From an uncultured Clostridia bacterium (GTDB taxonomy: Bacteria > Bacillota > Clostridia > Oscillospirales > Acutalibacteraceae): 49,288 nt of DNA. Under the pieces are notes generated by a model that saw only the letters and a list, made by a program, of their open reading frames with translations, was not told the DNA's origin and ran no database searches. The translations under genes and the position numbers were made by a program. Every line of letters begins with the position of its first letter. Position 1 is the first letter of the stretch. Where the stretch lies: NCBI GenBank assembly GCA_947166625.1, contig CAMVEX010000020.1:1-49288 (forward strand), in the 5' to 3' direction. This document shows, piece by piece, positions 35,295-44,464 of this stretch.

Positions 35295-36695
35295 ATGAGA
35301 AATACCGTTAAAAAGGCAGTTTCTTTGATAATGATTATGCTTCTCGCCGCTTCGTCTCTTGTGATAAAAGCCTTCGGAGCCGACGCCGAAACCGTGAGGC
35401 AATACGGCAGCGAGGGCGGCTACCTCGCCATAGGCGACAGCATTTCTCGCGGCTGCGGAGCCGAAGGATTCTACATTGATACCGATAAGGCGGAGGGCGG
35501 CCAGTATGATGAATTTGAGCTGAGAAATGTTGAGGGGGCTTTCCCCTACCTCGTAGCCAAAGCGGTCGGTTGCGCCGCGCCCGCGGATATTACGGATGAG
35601 AGCGGCAACTACTGGCCCTGCGCCTATCCGGGGATGACGGTCGCGATGATGCTTGACCTGCTCGGAGTGGAAGATGATTTCACCGACACGGCTCTGGATT
35701 ATTCATATTATGACGATATGCTCAAATATTTCGGCAGCCCGCTCTCTTTTGACGGCACTCACGATGGCGAAACCTATGTTGAGGGCGAATGCGGCCTTTG
35801 CGGAGATATAACCGATCTCGCCGGCAAGGCGAGCCTGATAACCGTTCAGCTCGGTATGGCGGATGTATTTTACCGCGCTTACAGGATCGCCACCAACGGC
35901 AACAGCCTCGCGGACGGCCTGAGCTTCGATCTGAGCAGCGCGGACGCGATAAAAGAGCTTGTGGCAGGCGTGATAAAAGAGCTTAAATTCGGCGTGGATT
36001 ACTGGAAAACATATTATCCCGTTCTCATCCGAAAGCTCAAGGAGCTGAATCCCGGCGCGACGATAGTCATGGTCGGCAATTTCAACCTCGTCGCCGACCT
36101 CACCCTCGCGGATGAGACGATGGCTCCCCTCGGCTCGATCCTTTCGGGGATCCCCGAAACGATGAATAACTGCCTTCGCCGCTGGGAAAAGGAATTCGGG
36201 GTCATTTACGCCGACATAAGCGCGGCGGAGACCCTTGCCACGGAGAAGGGCTGGTCGATTCTCGGCGATTTTATTGATAATTCGTTCACCGCCACCCATC
36301 CGAGCCAGAAGGGCTATGATTATATCGCCCGTCAGGTGCTTTCGGTATTGCCCGAAAAGGCGGAGTATGACGGGCTTGTCCTCGATATCGGCACCCTCGA
36401 TACAGTCGATTATGTGCTCGTAAACGGGATCAGGACGGAGAATTACACACTTGACGGCAAGCTGCTGACCGTTAAATGCTCCCCGCTCACGGTCAACCTC
36501 ACGGTAGGTATGAAAAATGAGGACGGCACCGTAACCGTGCGCGTCTATCGGGTGAGCTACAGCCCCTCCGACGGCTTCAGGACCCGCCGACTTTACGGAA
36601 ACAGCGACGCACTCGGCCTCTTTATGCGCCCCGTCAACCTCATTATCTCCCTCGTAAATTTGATTATCGAAAAAATCCGCCCGCTTTTTCATTGA
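35295..36695 (+). CDS. Exported SGNH/GDSL-family hydrolase
   Basis: 466 codons. A signal peptide (KKAVSLIMIMLLAASSLVIKAFGA) is followed by YLAIGDSISRG, the block I nucleophile Ser motif. TVQLGMADVF and MVGNFN may be blocks II-III; ATHPSQKGYDYIARQ near residue 330 supplies the catalytic His. A Big/cadherin-like domain (LDGKLLTVKCSP) and a hydrophobic C-terminus (LIISLVNLIIEKI) follow, perhaps a membrane tail. Likely an esterase or lipase, possibly removing acetyl groups from glycans used by the upstream glycosidase. ATG 35295 has AAAGGAGG. The stop is immediately followed by array A9. Confidence 0.8.
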   Translation: MRNTVKKAVSLIMIMLLAASSLVIKAFGADAETVRQYGSEGGYLAIGDSISRGCGAEGFYIDTDKAEGGQYDEFELRNVEGAFPYLVAKAVGCAAPADITDESGNYWPCAYPGMTVAMMLDLLGVEDDFTDTALDYSYYDDMLKYFGSPLSFDGTHDGETYVEGECGLCGDITDLAGKASLITVQLGMADVFYRAYRIATNGNSLADGLSFDLSSADAIKELVAGVIKELKFGVDYWKTYYPVLIRKLKELNPGATIVMVGNFNLVADLTLADETMAPLGSILSGIPETMNNCLRRWEKEFGVIYADISAAETLATEKGWSILGDFIDNSFTATHPSQKGYDYIARQVLSVLPEKAEYDGLVLDIGTLDTVDYVLVNGIRTENYTLDGKLLTVKCSPLTVNLTVGMKNEDGTVTVRVYRVSYSPSDGFRTRRLYGNSDALGLFMRPVNLIISLVNLIIEKIRPLFH

Positions 36696-37762
36696 CACCC
36701 GTACCGAGTGCAGGAGGGAAATGTACCGCATCCCGTTTATTCAATTAGCAATTAGCAATGAGTAATTAGCAATTTCGGGTCGCTGTGCTCCGTTTTTATA
36801 TGCACCTTTTACCGATAAATTAAGGTAAGTGTGATTCATCCCGTGGATGGGCGGGTATTTGGAATGTGTATTTTCAAGGATATGCGGAGCATTGGCCCTC
36901 TCCGAGACCGGAGAGGGTGGATTGCGAGCATAGCGAGCAAGACGGGTGTGGCGATGTTTATATACACCCTTTACCGAGTGCAAGAGGGGAATGAGCCGCA
37001 ACTCGTTTATTCGTTAACACCCTTTACCGAGCAGATAAGGGGAATATGATTCATCCCGGTTATTTACTTACACCTTTTACTGATGAGTTATGGGTAATGA
37101 GCCTCATCCCTTAAATGAGCGGTTGGTTGAAACGTGCATTTTCAAGGATATGCGGAGCATTGGCCCTCTCCAAGACCGGAGAGGGTGCCCCGAAGGGGCG
37201 GGTGTGGCGATATAATCGGGGCGAAGCGACTCGAAATTGCTGACTATGTATGCTCTGCATATCCTTGTGGCGGGCGGATGATATCCGCCCCTACGATGTG
37301 AAATACTTGTAAATAATCAAGATTGCACGGTAAAAACACAAATCTCACTATCGGGATGAGGTACATTACCCTTAATTTATCAGTAAAAGGTGTAAGTAAA
37401 TAAACGGGATGAGGCACATCACCCGAACCTGCTCGGTAAAGGGTATATATAAACATCGCCACACCCGTCTCGGCTGCGCCTCGTCACCCTCTCCGGTCTT
37501 GGAGAGGGCTATGAGATGAGATTCATCCACGGGATGAGTTGCATTTGCCTTTCGCAATCAGTATCGGGTAACAATAAAAAAGCGGGCGGATGATATCCGC
37601 CCCTACGTGATTAAATACTTGTAAACATTCAAATTTACACAGTTAAAATTCAGATTTCACTTACGGGATGAATAGTATCTATTTTACTTAATCAGTAAAG
37701 GGAGTAATCGAAAAAACGGGATGAGGCACATCACCTGAACCTGCTCGGTAAAGGGTGTAAAC
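36696..37762. repeat. Intergenic repeat array A9 between convergent transcripts, with orientation switch
   Basis: 36696 to about 37240 is plus-oriented (after the SGNH gene); about 37250-37762 is minus-oriented (after the minus-strand RNA). R4 36741-36797 and a partial 37216-37245. R2 36876-36966 (with a third hairpin form, GCTCGCTATGCTCGC), 37142-37212, and 37448-37510 (minus). R1 37270-37295 and 37582-37607 (minus). R3 between. No gene is supported. Confidence 0.9.
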
Positions 37763-37910
37763 AAAAAGAGCCATCCATTATTATTCTTTTTTAGAATAAT
37801 AATGGATGATAAAAGACGGAGAACGAAATCATTCTCCGTCTTTTATCGGATGGCTCTGTAATTGTTGCTCACAAATTGCAGATGCATAATATTAGCTGGA
37901 TACTATGCAC
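37763..37910 (-). ncRNA. Candidate small structured RNA (about 148 nt)
   Basis: Read on the minus strand from about 37910: an 11-bp hairpin (GTGCATAGTAT / ATATTATGCAT, loop CCAGCTA; 37882-37910); a short AAUU/GU stem around GAGCA; a 16-bp perfect hairpin (arms 37832-37847 and 37808-37823, loop of 8); and a 14-bp perfect hairpin (arms 37794-37807 and 37773-37786). The outer words GAGCCATCC (37848-37856) and GGATGGCTC (37768-37776) pair around both, giving a three-way junction, then TTTTT. ATCC can pair in either of two helices, so branch migration is possible. I recognise no Rfam family. Confidence 0.75.
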
Positions 37911-37914
37911 CTAT

Positions 37915-37943
37915 ATTATATCTATGAGTTTCGGGTTTGTCAA
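37915..37943 (-). promoter_or_regulatory. Perfect consensus promoter of the small RNA
   Basis: TTGACA (37938-37943), 17-bp spacer, TATAAT (37915-37920), all on the minus strand; expected start 37908-37911, at the first base of the 5' hairpin. Upstream, an inverted A/T tract (TTTTTCAAAAAA and mirror, 37948-37983) could be an UP element or operator. This is the only all-consensus promoter I saw in the window. Confidence 0.88.
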
Positions 37944-38059
37944 GAGCTTTTTTCAAAAAAATCCATAATTTTTTGAAAAATTTCCGCGCAGGGGGATTTG
38001 TGATGAGGCGTGTATCATAAAATCGGGGATCCCGCCTGCTGCGGTTTCGTCCGCCGCCG

Positions 38060-39547
38060 TCAGATCAGAGGCAGGCGGAAGATAAATTCAGTATATTCAT
38101 TCAGCTCGCTTCTCGCGATAATATCGCCGCCGTGGAGCTCGACGATGGTTTTGCACAGATAAAGTCCGAGGCCTGCGCCCTTGACATCGTAGCTTCTCGA
38201 CTTGTCGATTTTATAAAATCTCTCAAAGATCCGTTCGATCTCATCGGGCTCGATGCCCGCGCCGCTGTTGCGGATCTTTACGATGGCCTTTTCGGCGTCG
38301 CGCTTTGAGTTTATCTCGATATATCCGCCCTCGGGGGTGAATTTAACGGCGTTGTCGATCAGATTGTAAACCACCTGATTTATCATATCTTTGTCGGCGT
38401 AAATCTCGTTTTTGCCTATATCTTCAAGCCCTTTTATCTCGATGTTTTTGCCGTCGATCTTCTGCTCGAATGTGAGCAGGGTGTTGAAGAGCATTTCGCT
38501 GATATCGAATTTCACGGGCTTTATGTCGATCTTGCCCGCCTCGATCTTGCTCATATTGAGCATACCCGTGACAAGGCGCGAAAGGCGCTTGACCTCATCG
38601 GAGACGATGCCGAGATATTTATCTCGCTCGCTGTCGGGGATTGTGCCGTCAAGGATACCGTCGATAAATCCGCTTATGGAGGTCATCGGAGTTTTGAGCT
38701 CGTGAGAAACATTTGAAACGAAGCTCCTTCTCGACATTTCAAGGTCGGAGAGGTCGTTTGCCATTGAATTGAACGAATCCGCCAGCTCGTCTATTTCGGT
38801 GCGGGTGCGGCTGCGGATATTTATCCTGTTTGAAAAATCGCCGAGCGCGTATTGCTTCGCCGCGAGAGACATCTGCCTGAGAGGCCTTACCATCCTCGCC
38901 GTGGAAATATATACAAGGACAAAGGCGATGATGAATGAGGCGAGGAACGAAATGAAAAACATGGTGAGGATCGTGCTGACATAGGGCACAAGCCCTGTTG
39001 CGATCGGCTTCGTTGCGACTACCGCGCCGCGCAGGGTGTCGCCCGCCATAATGGGCACCGCGACTATAAAGCTCTGATTTACGAGATGCCCGCCGAGGTC
39101 GCCGCCGGAGGAGCTGTAGGTTTCGCCGCTTTTCAAACTTTCGATTATCGTATCGGGGATTTGGTAATGGCTGTGGACAAGGCATTCGCCCCGTGAATCT
39201 ATCATCCCGCCGGGGCGGATAAGATCCTTGCAGTAAACGGGCTGACCGAGTTCATTCACTATGAAATAGTCGGCGTCCGTCGCCCCGGAGATCTGGAGCA
39301 GATTGTTGCATATCATAATGACAGAGCCGCGGCTGTTGCCCTCAAGATAGCTCGATTTGAGCAGTTCTTCGGTGCTGTCTCTGATATTCGTGGCGTTTTC
39401 ATCGAGCATTTCGAGGCGTTCATTCAGCCAGACGCCCGAAACCATGAGCATCAGCGACGCGCCCGCGAATAAATAGGCGATGAGGATTATCGCCATAGTG
39501 ATGAAGAAATATTTCCTGAAAAGTCCGCTCCTGCGCTGTTTTTTCAA
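38060..39547 (-). CDS. Two-component sensor histidine kinase
   Basis: 495 codons. First membrane helix at 10-33, an extracytoplasmic sensor domain to about 170, second membrane helix (MFFISFLASFIIAFVLVYIS), HAMP linker (RMVRPLRQM), phospho-acceptor motif FVSNVSHELKTPM (His box), and ATP-binding N and G boxes (NLIDNAVKFTPEGG, GAGLGLYL). Forms a pair with the response regulator 69 bp upstream. The start is TTG at 39547, with GGGAGG 9 bp before. Unknown signal. A terminator-like hairpin between the two genes could lower its expression. Confidence 0.9.
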   Translation of the reverse strand: MKKQRRSGLFRKYFFITMAIILIAYLFAGASLMLMVSGVWLNERLEMLDENATNIRDSTEELLKSSYLEGNSRGSVIMICNNLLQISGATDADYFIVNELGQPVYCKDLIRPGGMIDSRGECLVHSHYQIPDTIIESLKSGETYSSSGGDLGGHLVNQSFIVAVPIMAGDTLRGAVVATKPIATGLVPYVSTILTMFFISFLASFIIAFVLVYISTARMVRPLRQMSLAAKQYALGDFSNRINIRSRTRTEIDELADSFNSMANDLSDLEMSRRSFVSNVSHELKTPMTSISGFIDGILDGTIPDSERDKYLGIVSDEVKRLSRLVTGMLNMSKIEAGKIDIKPVKFDISEMLFNTLLTFEQKIDGKNIEIKGLEDIGKNEIYADKDMINQVVYNLIDNAVKFTPEGGYIEINSKRDAEKAIVKIRNSGAGIEPDEIERIFERFYKIDKSRSYDVKGAGLGLYLCKTIVELHGGDIIARSELNEYTEFIFRLPLI

Positions 39548-39568
39548 CTCCGCGCGCCTCCCAAAAGC

Positions 39569-39594
39569 AAAACGCTTGCGGTAACAAGCGTTTT
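39569..39594 (-). terminator. Hairpin between response regulator and kinase genes
   Basis: AAAACGCTTG / CAAGCGTTTT, a 10-bp stem with a 6-nt loop, followed on the minus strand by TGCTTTT. It looks like a partial intrinsic terminator within the operon. Confidence 0.6.
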
Positions 39595-39616
39595 TAAGTG
39601 ATGAAATTCTGCCGTA

Positions 39617-40306
39617 TTATTCCGTTGTGGCAAATTTATAGCCGACGGACCAGACGGTCTTGAGCTCCCATTTATCGGAAACTCCCTCAAGCTTTGCGCG
39701 AAGGCGCTTGACATGGACATCGACGGTCCTCGAATCGCCGTAATAATCAAATCCCCAAACCTCGTCGAGGAGCTGATCCCTGGTAAAAACTCTGTTGGGA
39801 TTGCTCGCGAGGTGATAGATAAGCTCAAGCTCTTTGGGGGGAGTGTCTATCTTTTTGCCGTCAACGATAAGCTCGTAATTCGTGAGATTTATGATAAGCT
39901 TATCGAATCTGACCTCTTTTATATCCTGCCTGTCGGCGCTGCCGCTTCTGCGAAGCACCGCCTTCACTCTCGCCATAACCTCTTTGGGCTCAAAGGGTTT
40001 TACGATATAGTCATCCGCGCCCAGCTCAAAGCCGAGCACCTTATCGAAGGTTTCGCCCTTCGCGGTGATCATAATGATCGGCTTCTCGGAGAATTTCCTG
40101 ATTTCGCGGCAGACCTGCCAGCCGTCAAGAACGGGAAGCATAATATCAAGGAGCATGAGATCGGGCTCCTTTTCCTTATAAACTTTAACAGCATCCGCGC
40201 CGTTGTTGGCGGTGGATACGTCGTAGCCCTCTTTTTCGAGATAGAGTCTGAGTAATTCGCAGATGTTGCTGTCATCATCAACTACGAGAATTCTTTCCGC
40301 TGCCAT
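39617..40306 (-). CDS. OmpR/PhoB-family response regulator
   Basis: 229 codons. Receiver domain with acidic pocket VVDDD, phosphorylated Asp in LLDIMLP, conserved Thr/Ala in MITA, and Lys in VKPFEPKE. C-terminal winged helix: LTNYELIVDGK, PPKELELIYHLASNPNRVFTR, and DVHVKRLRAKLE with WSVGYKF. It would bind DNA as a dimer when phosphorylated by the adjacent kinase. GGAGGG ribosome site. The regulon is not inferable from sequence. Confidence 0.93.
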   Translation of the reverse strand: MAAERILVVDDDSNICELLRLYLEKEGYDVSTANNGADAVKVYKEKEPDLMLLDIMLPVLDGWQVCREIRKFSEKPIIMITAKGETFDKVLGFELGADDYIVKPFEPKEVMARVKAVLRRSGSADRQDIKEVRFDKLIINLTNYELIVDGKKIDTPPKELELIYHLASNPNRVFTRDQLLDEVWGFDYYGDSRTVDVHVKRLRAKLEGVSDKWELKTVWSVGYKFATTE

Positions 40307-40339
40307 AAAATGTCCCTCCTGCTTCGATTTTATAATTTA

Positions 40340-40370
40340 ATTATACATGGGAATATAGAATTTTTGTGAA
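40340..40370 (-). promoter_or_regulatory. Possible promoter of the two-component operon
   Basis: TATAAT at 40340-40345 is good, but the best -35 (TTCACA, 40365-40370) is 19 bp away, so this is tentative. Confidence 0.4.
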
Positions 40371-40384
40371 TTCGAGAATAAAGA

Positions 40385-40951
40385 ATTATGAATTTGAATG
40401 TTAGATTGCAGATATTAGATGTTAGATATGCACGCTCCGAGTGATTGCTGACTGTTTATGCTGCGCATCCTTTTTGCGGGCGGATAATATCCGCCCCTAC
40501 GATGATAGGGATTAGGTTAGTAGGAATTAGGGGTTAGGTTTTGCACATTACAGACGATTACTTATTCACGGGAAGCGGCACATCGCCCTCAATCTATCGG
40601 TAAAGGGAGTAAATAAATACACACCCCAAAAACCCACTCATCCGCGGGATGCGGTACACTTACCTTATCTTATCGGTAAATGGTGTAATCGAAAAAACGG
40701 GATGCGGTACATTGCCCTTCCGCAATCGTTGAATGGTGCATATAAATATCGCCACACCCGCCCCTTCGGGGCACCCTCTCCGGTCTTGGAGAGGGCCAAT
40801 GCTCCGCATATCCTTGAAAACACACATTCCAAACAACTACTCATCCGCGGGATGCGGTACACTTACCTCATTTAATCGGTACAGGTACATATAAAAACGG
40901 AGCGCAGCGACCCGAAATTGCTAATTACTCATTGCTAATTGCTAATTGAAC
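40385..40951 (-). repeat. Intergenic repeat array A10 after PBP2
   Basis: Minus-oriented, matching PBP2. ATCTAATATCTA-rich module (R7) at 40388-40455; R1 40476-40501; a word set AGGGATTAGGTTAG and AATTAGGGGTTAGG at about 40505-40540 seen elsewhere only in array A11; R3; R2 40739-40826; R4 40895-40950. No gene. The PBP2 stop codon is inside an R3-type CTTACGGGATGAAT word. Confidence 0.88.
40460..40578 (+). repeat. Left arm of 119-bp inverted repeat flanking the mre block
   Basis: The reverse complement of 49097-49215 matches this arm at all but one position (GATAAT versus GATGAT). It contains R1 and otherwise array-unique sequence. The arms are 8.5 kb apart and face each other across PBP2-mreDCB-lipoprotein-FGGY kinase and the exported protein. 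Confidence 0.9.
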
Positions 40952-43003
40952 TTACGGGATGAATTCGCCGACGGATTCGAGGCCTTCGGCGGAATCGGAG
41001 GCGCCGAGCCAATATTCCACGGCGGCGGCGACCACGGGGGCGAGGTATTTGCCCGAGACGAGGCCTTCGCCGACAACGGCGACCGCGATCTGCGGATTGT
41101 CATAGGGGGCGAACGCGATCAGGAAGCCGTTGTTTATCTTGGTCGAATATCCGTATTCATTCTTTCTTATTTCCTGGCTGGTGCCGGTTTTACAGGCGAC
41201 CTTTACGGGCAGATGCCAGAAATACGGCGCGCAGTAGCCGGTGGTGCCGACCTCAAGCATTCCGCGCTTGACAATATCGAGAGTTTCTTTTGAAATACCC
41301 GTCTGGACCACCACCTCGGGGCCGTTATCGAGCACCGTCTTGCTGTAATCGGAACTTTTTACGCTCTTTATCACATGCGCTCTGTATCTGACGCCGCCGT
41401 TTGCGATGGTGTTCACATAGTTCGCGAGCTGTATCGGGGTCCAGAGGTTGCCCGCCTGACCTATGGCGGACTGCACGGTATAGCCCGGCAGCCAGGCCTG
41501 ATTTATCGAGGCGCGGTATTCGGGGCTGTCAAGCACGCCGACCGCCTCATTGAGCTCTATGCCCGTCTTTGAGCCGAGCCCGAGAAGGGTGCGGTATTCA
41601 TTCATTTTGTCTATTCCGAGCATATCGCCGACCTTCAAAAAGAATGTGTTGCAGGATTCGTCTATCGCGTGGATGACATTTACATAAAGATTTTCGTGGG
41701 CCTGCTCGCATTTGAAGGTCTGGCCCATATAGGTATAGGTGCCGTTGCAATAAACGGTATAATCCTCGTCGATTATCTTTTCTTCCAGGGCGGCTATCGC
41801 GACGGAGGGCTTTGCGGTCGAGCCGCAGGCGTAGGTTGACATAAGAGCGCGGTTCCAGAGCGGAGCGCCCTTATCGGTATTGAGAGAGGCGGCATTCTCG
41901 CTGTAAGTCGAGATGTCGTAGGTGGGGTATGAAGCCTCGGCAAGCACCGACGCATCCTTGCAGCTGAGCACCACGCAGGCGCCCGCGTTCGGCACGACGG
42001 CGTGGAAGCTGTTTTCTTCTATACAGACCTTTTCGAGAGCGTCCTGCACGACCTTTTGCATACCGGAATCTATGGTGAGCACTACCGTATTGCCCTGCTC
42101 GGGCTGCTTGGTTATCTCGGTGGTGCGGTTTCCGTTCGCGTCGGTATAGACGGTCTTTTCGCCGTCCTTGCCCTTGAGATATTCTTCGGCGGCTGATTCT
42201 ATGCCGCTCTTGCCGATCTCGGATTTATCGGTGTAGCCCTTATCCTTGAGCTTTTCAAATTCCTCGGCGGTGATGAGCCCCGTCATACCGAGGACGTGCG
42301 GGGCGATGGTGCCGTCCGTATAGGTGCGCACGGGAACTATCTCAACATCCACGCCTTTATAGAGGTCGCTGCGCTCTTTTATGAGCGAGATCACGGTCTC
42401 GGGCACCTTCTGCGCGAAGGTGAAGGGTATGCTGATGCTGAAATAGGTGCGATCCATTTCAAAGAGGACGGAGGCGATGTTTCTCGCATCCTTATCCCCG
42501 TATTTTTCAAGCCCGTATTTCTCGATGAGGGCGTCAAAGCAGTTTTGAGCGTCCGCATATTCATTGAGATTGAGCATATCTCTGCTCTTTAATTTTTTGA
42601 TGAGAACATCGCTGTCTTTCTTAAAAGAAGCCTTGCCCGCCGCGTCAACGGTAAGGGGCAGATTGTCGTTCCATTCGAGGTGCCTTGAATCAAAAAGGCG
42701 GATGAGGCTGTTGATTATCTTGTTCCTCTCATCCTGCTCGGAGGCGGAGGGGAAAAACGCCGCGTCAAATATCACGGAATATCCCTGCTCATTATAGACG
42801 AGCTTTTTGCCGTTGCAATCGACTATCTCTCCGCGCGAGGCTCTGATGGGGGATTTCCTTGAGGATACGTTTGAGACGATATCCTTATACATCTGAGTTT
42901 CGACCACCTGGAGTTTGAATAGATCGCCTGCCAGGATCCCGAAAAACAGGGCTATTATGCAGACCGTCGCAATGCGTCTGCCGCGCGAGATATTCAGTTT
43001 CAT
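40952..43003 (-). CDS. mrdA: Penicillin-binding protein 2 (elongasome transpeptidase)
   Basis: 683 codons. N-terminal membrane anchor (ATVCIIALFFGILAGDLFKLQVVET), PBP dimerisation domain (SPIRASRGEIVDCNG), then the transpeptidase motifs: STAK (SxxK nucleophile), SCN (SxN), and KTGTSQ. It crosslinks peptidoglycan in the rod complex and belongs with mreBCD just upstream in the operon. Its last residues (EFIP, stop) lie in array sequence, so the C-terminus has been set by the repeat. ATG with AAAGGAAG upstream. Confidence 0.92.
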   Translation of the reverse strand: MKLNISRGRRIATVCIIALFFGILAGDLFKLQVVETQMYKDIVSNVSSRKSPIRASRGEIVDCNGKKLVYNEQGYSVIFDAAFFPSASEQDERNKIINSLIRLFDSRHLEWNDNLPLTVDAAGKASFKKDSDVLIKKLKSRDMLNLNEYADAQNCFDALIEKYGLEKYGDKDARNIASVLFEMDRTYFSISIPFTFAQKVPETVISLIKERSDLYKGVDVEIVPVRTYTDGTIAPHVLGMTGLITAEEFEKLKDKGYTDKSEIGKSGIESAAEEYLKGKDGEKTVYTDANGNRTTEITKQPEQGNTVVLTIDSGMQKVVQDALEKVCIEENSFHAVVPNAGACVVLSCKDASVLAEASYPTYDISTYSENAASLNTDKGAPLWNRALMSTYACGSTAKPSVAIAALEEKIIDEDYTVYCNGTYTYMGQTFKCEQAHENLYVNVIHAIDESCNTFFLKVGDMLGIDKMNEYRTLLGLGSKTGIELNEAVGVLDSPEYRASINQAWLPGYTVQSAIGQAGNLWTPIQLANYVNTIANGGVRYRAHVIKSVKSSDYSKTVLDNGPEVVVQTGISKETLDIVKRGMLEVGTTGYCAPYFWHLPVKVACKTGTSQEIRKNEYGYSTKINNGFLIAFAPYDNPQIAVAVVGEGLVSGKYLAPVVAAAVEYWLGASDSAEGLESVGEFIP

Positions 43004-43045
43004 ACAGTCTGCACTTCCTTTCGGTCAAAAGATAAAATTCAGCCG

Positions 43046-43567
43046 TCAGTCGGGGTCGGGGAATTTCCTGCCGAGCTTCACGAGGGCAAAGAATATTATC
43101 GGCGCAAAAACGAGGGTATAGATCGTCGCGGGGATGAACGAGGTGAGCAGGGCGTAAACGCTGCCGCTGAGCCCCGCAAAAACATAATGCCAGAGCCAGT
43201 AGCCGAGATTATATACGGCGACCGTCACCCCGGTGAGAAGCAGGTGAGTGACGAAATTGTTTCTCATTATCGTATTTATGAGCATTCCGCAGGCATAGCC
43301 GGCGATAACGAGGAATATCGCGTTAAAGCTGTTTCCGCGCGCCGAGGTATCCCACAGAGCGCCTGCCAGAAGCCCGTAGAGTATCCCCGCCTTCTCTCTC
43401 TCCGTCATCGCTATTGCGGTAACGAGCGGTATGAGAATCAGAGCCCGGACTCCCGCTATGCTCGGAAACCAACCCGGCGTATTTTGCAATACGGCAAAGA
43501 TGATGACCGCCGCGGCGAGGCAAGCTCTGCGGATTATCGTATTTTTTTTGCTCAAACTTAATGTCAT
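43046..43567 (-). CDS. mreD: Rod-shape protein MreD
   Basis: 173 codons, about five hydrophobic segments, a typical length. Weak primary conservation but position between mreC and PBP2 fixes the call. It stabilises the MreBCD-PBP2-RodA complex in the membrane. It starts 2 nt after mreC ends. Confidence 0.88.
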   Translation of the reverse strand: MTLSLSKKNTIIRRACLAAAVIIFAVLQNTPGWFPSIAGVRALILIPLVTAIAMTEREKAGILYGLLAGALWDTSARGNSFNAIFLVIAGYACGMLINTIMRNNFVTHLLLTGVTVAVYNLGYWLWHYVFAGLSGSVYALLTSFIPATIYTLVFAPIIFFALVKLGRKFPDPD

Positions 43568-43569
43568 TT

Positions 43570-44412
43570 TTATTTTGCCTGCCCGTTGAAATCGGTGATG
43601 ATAAACACATCGGTGAGCTGTGAAAAATCCACTCCCGGCTTGATTATCGCGCTCGCGGAGATATCGACCGTGGCGTCAACTATATCATCCACAGTGCCGA
43701 TTATCAGATCGGCGGGGTAAATTCCGCTTATGCCGGCGGTCGCGATAATTCCGCCTGAGGCAACTGCCGTTGTCGGCGAGAGGCCGGGCATCACGCACAT
43801 CCCCTGCTTTGAATATTCGACCGTGGTGGTCACATAGCCAACCTCGCGGGTGCGCGCGTCATAGGCGCTGATGTTCACCTTGGGGTTGAGCAGGGTATTC
43901 ACAACGCAGCGGGTGGGGGTAACGCTTTTGACCGTCCCCACCACATATTTGCCGTAGATCACGGGGTCATTGACCTCTATTCCGCTCGACGAGCCTTTGT
44001 TGAGGGTGAATGAGCCGAATCTGTCTGCGGCGTCTGAGCCGATGATGGCAGCCTGGGTGAATTCATAATCGCTGTGTTCCTCTTTGAGATCGAGGAATTC
44101 TTTGTAGAATTCATTTTGATGCACCAGATCCTCATAATCCACAAACTGCTCTCTGAGGCGGTCTATCTCCTTCTCAAGGCGCTCATTTTCTCTCTTATAA
44201 TATGATGAGGAGCGGAATGAGATGGGCAGATCGTTAAAGCCGGAGGAGAGAGCCCCCGCGAGGCGCGAGGCAGGCCCGAAGACCACGCTGACCGCCTTAT
44301 TGAGGGGCGAGGAGCCGCTTCTCGAAGCAACGGAAATAATACTCCCCGCTATGAGAGCGGCAAGTATCACTGCAAAAAGTTTGAAGCCCGAGCTTTTGAA
44401 AAAACGACTCAT
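43570..44412 (-). CDS. mreC: Rod-shape-determining protein MreC
   Basis: 280 codons. A short N-terminal membrane helix (LFAVILAALIAGSIISV), coiled coil at about 70-115 (YYKRENERLEKEIDRLREQF), then the beta-barrel MreC domain (NKGSSSGIEVNDPVI, GTVKSVTPTRCVVNTLLNP). It links MreB filaments to PBP2 on the outside. Gap of 52 bp after mreB. Same operon. Confidence 0.92.
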   Translation of the reverse strand: MSRFFKSSGFKLFAVILAALIAGSIISVASRSGSSPLNKAVSVVFGPASRLAGALSSGFNDLPISFRSSSYYKRENERLEKEIDRLREQFVDYEDLVHQNEFYKEFLDLKEEHSDYEFTQAAIIGSDAADRFGSFTLNKGSSSGIEVNDPVIYGKYVVGTVKSVTPTRCVVNTLLNPKVNISAYDARTREVGYVTTTVEYSKQGMCVMPGLSPTTAVASGGIIATAGISGIYPADLIIGTVDDIVDATVDISASAIIKPGVDFSQLTDVFIITDFNGQAK

Positions 44413-44464
44413 TTTGATTCTCCCGTAAATAATTATTGAAACGCCGGTTTAACGGCGGATAGTG

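Noticed and set aside
35703-36731. 342-codon minus-strand frame opposite the SGNH hydrolase
   Set aside because: Antisense shadow without recognisable motifs.
37763-37910. 6S RNA, tmRNA, T-box or a leader peptide (a 14-codon AUG frame starts in the 5' hairpin)
   Set aside because: No long bubble hairpin as in 6S, no tRNA-like ends, no T-box word or downstream gene, and the tiny frame has no ribosome site.
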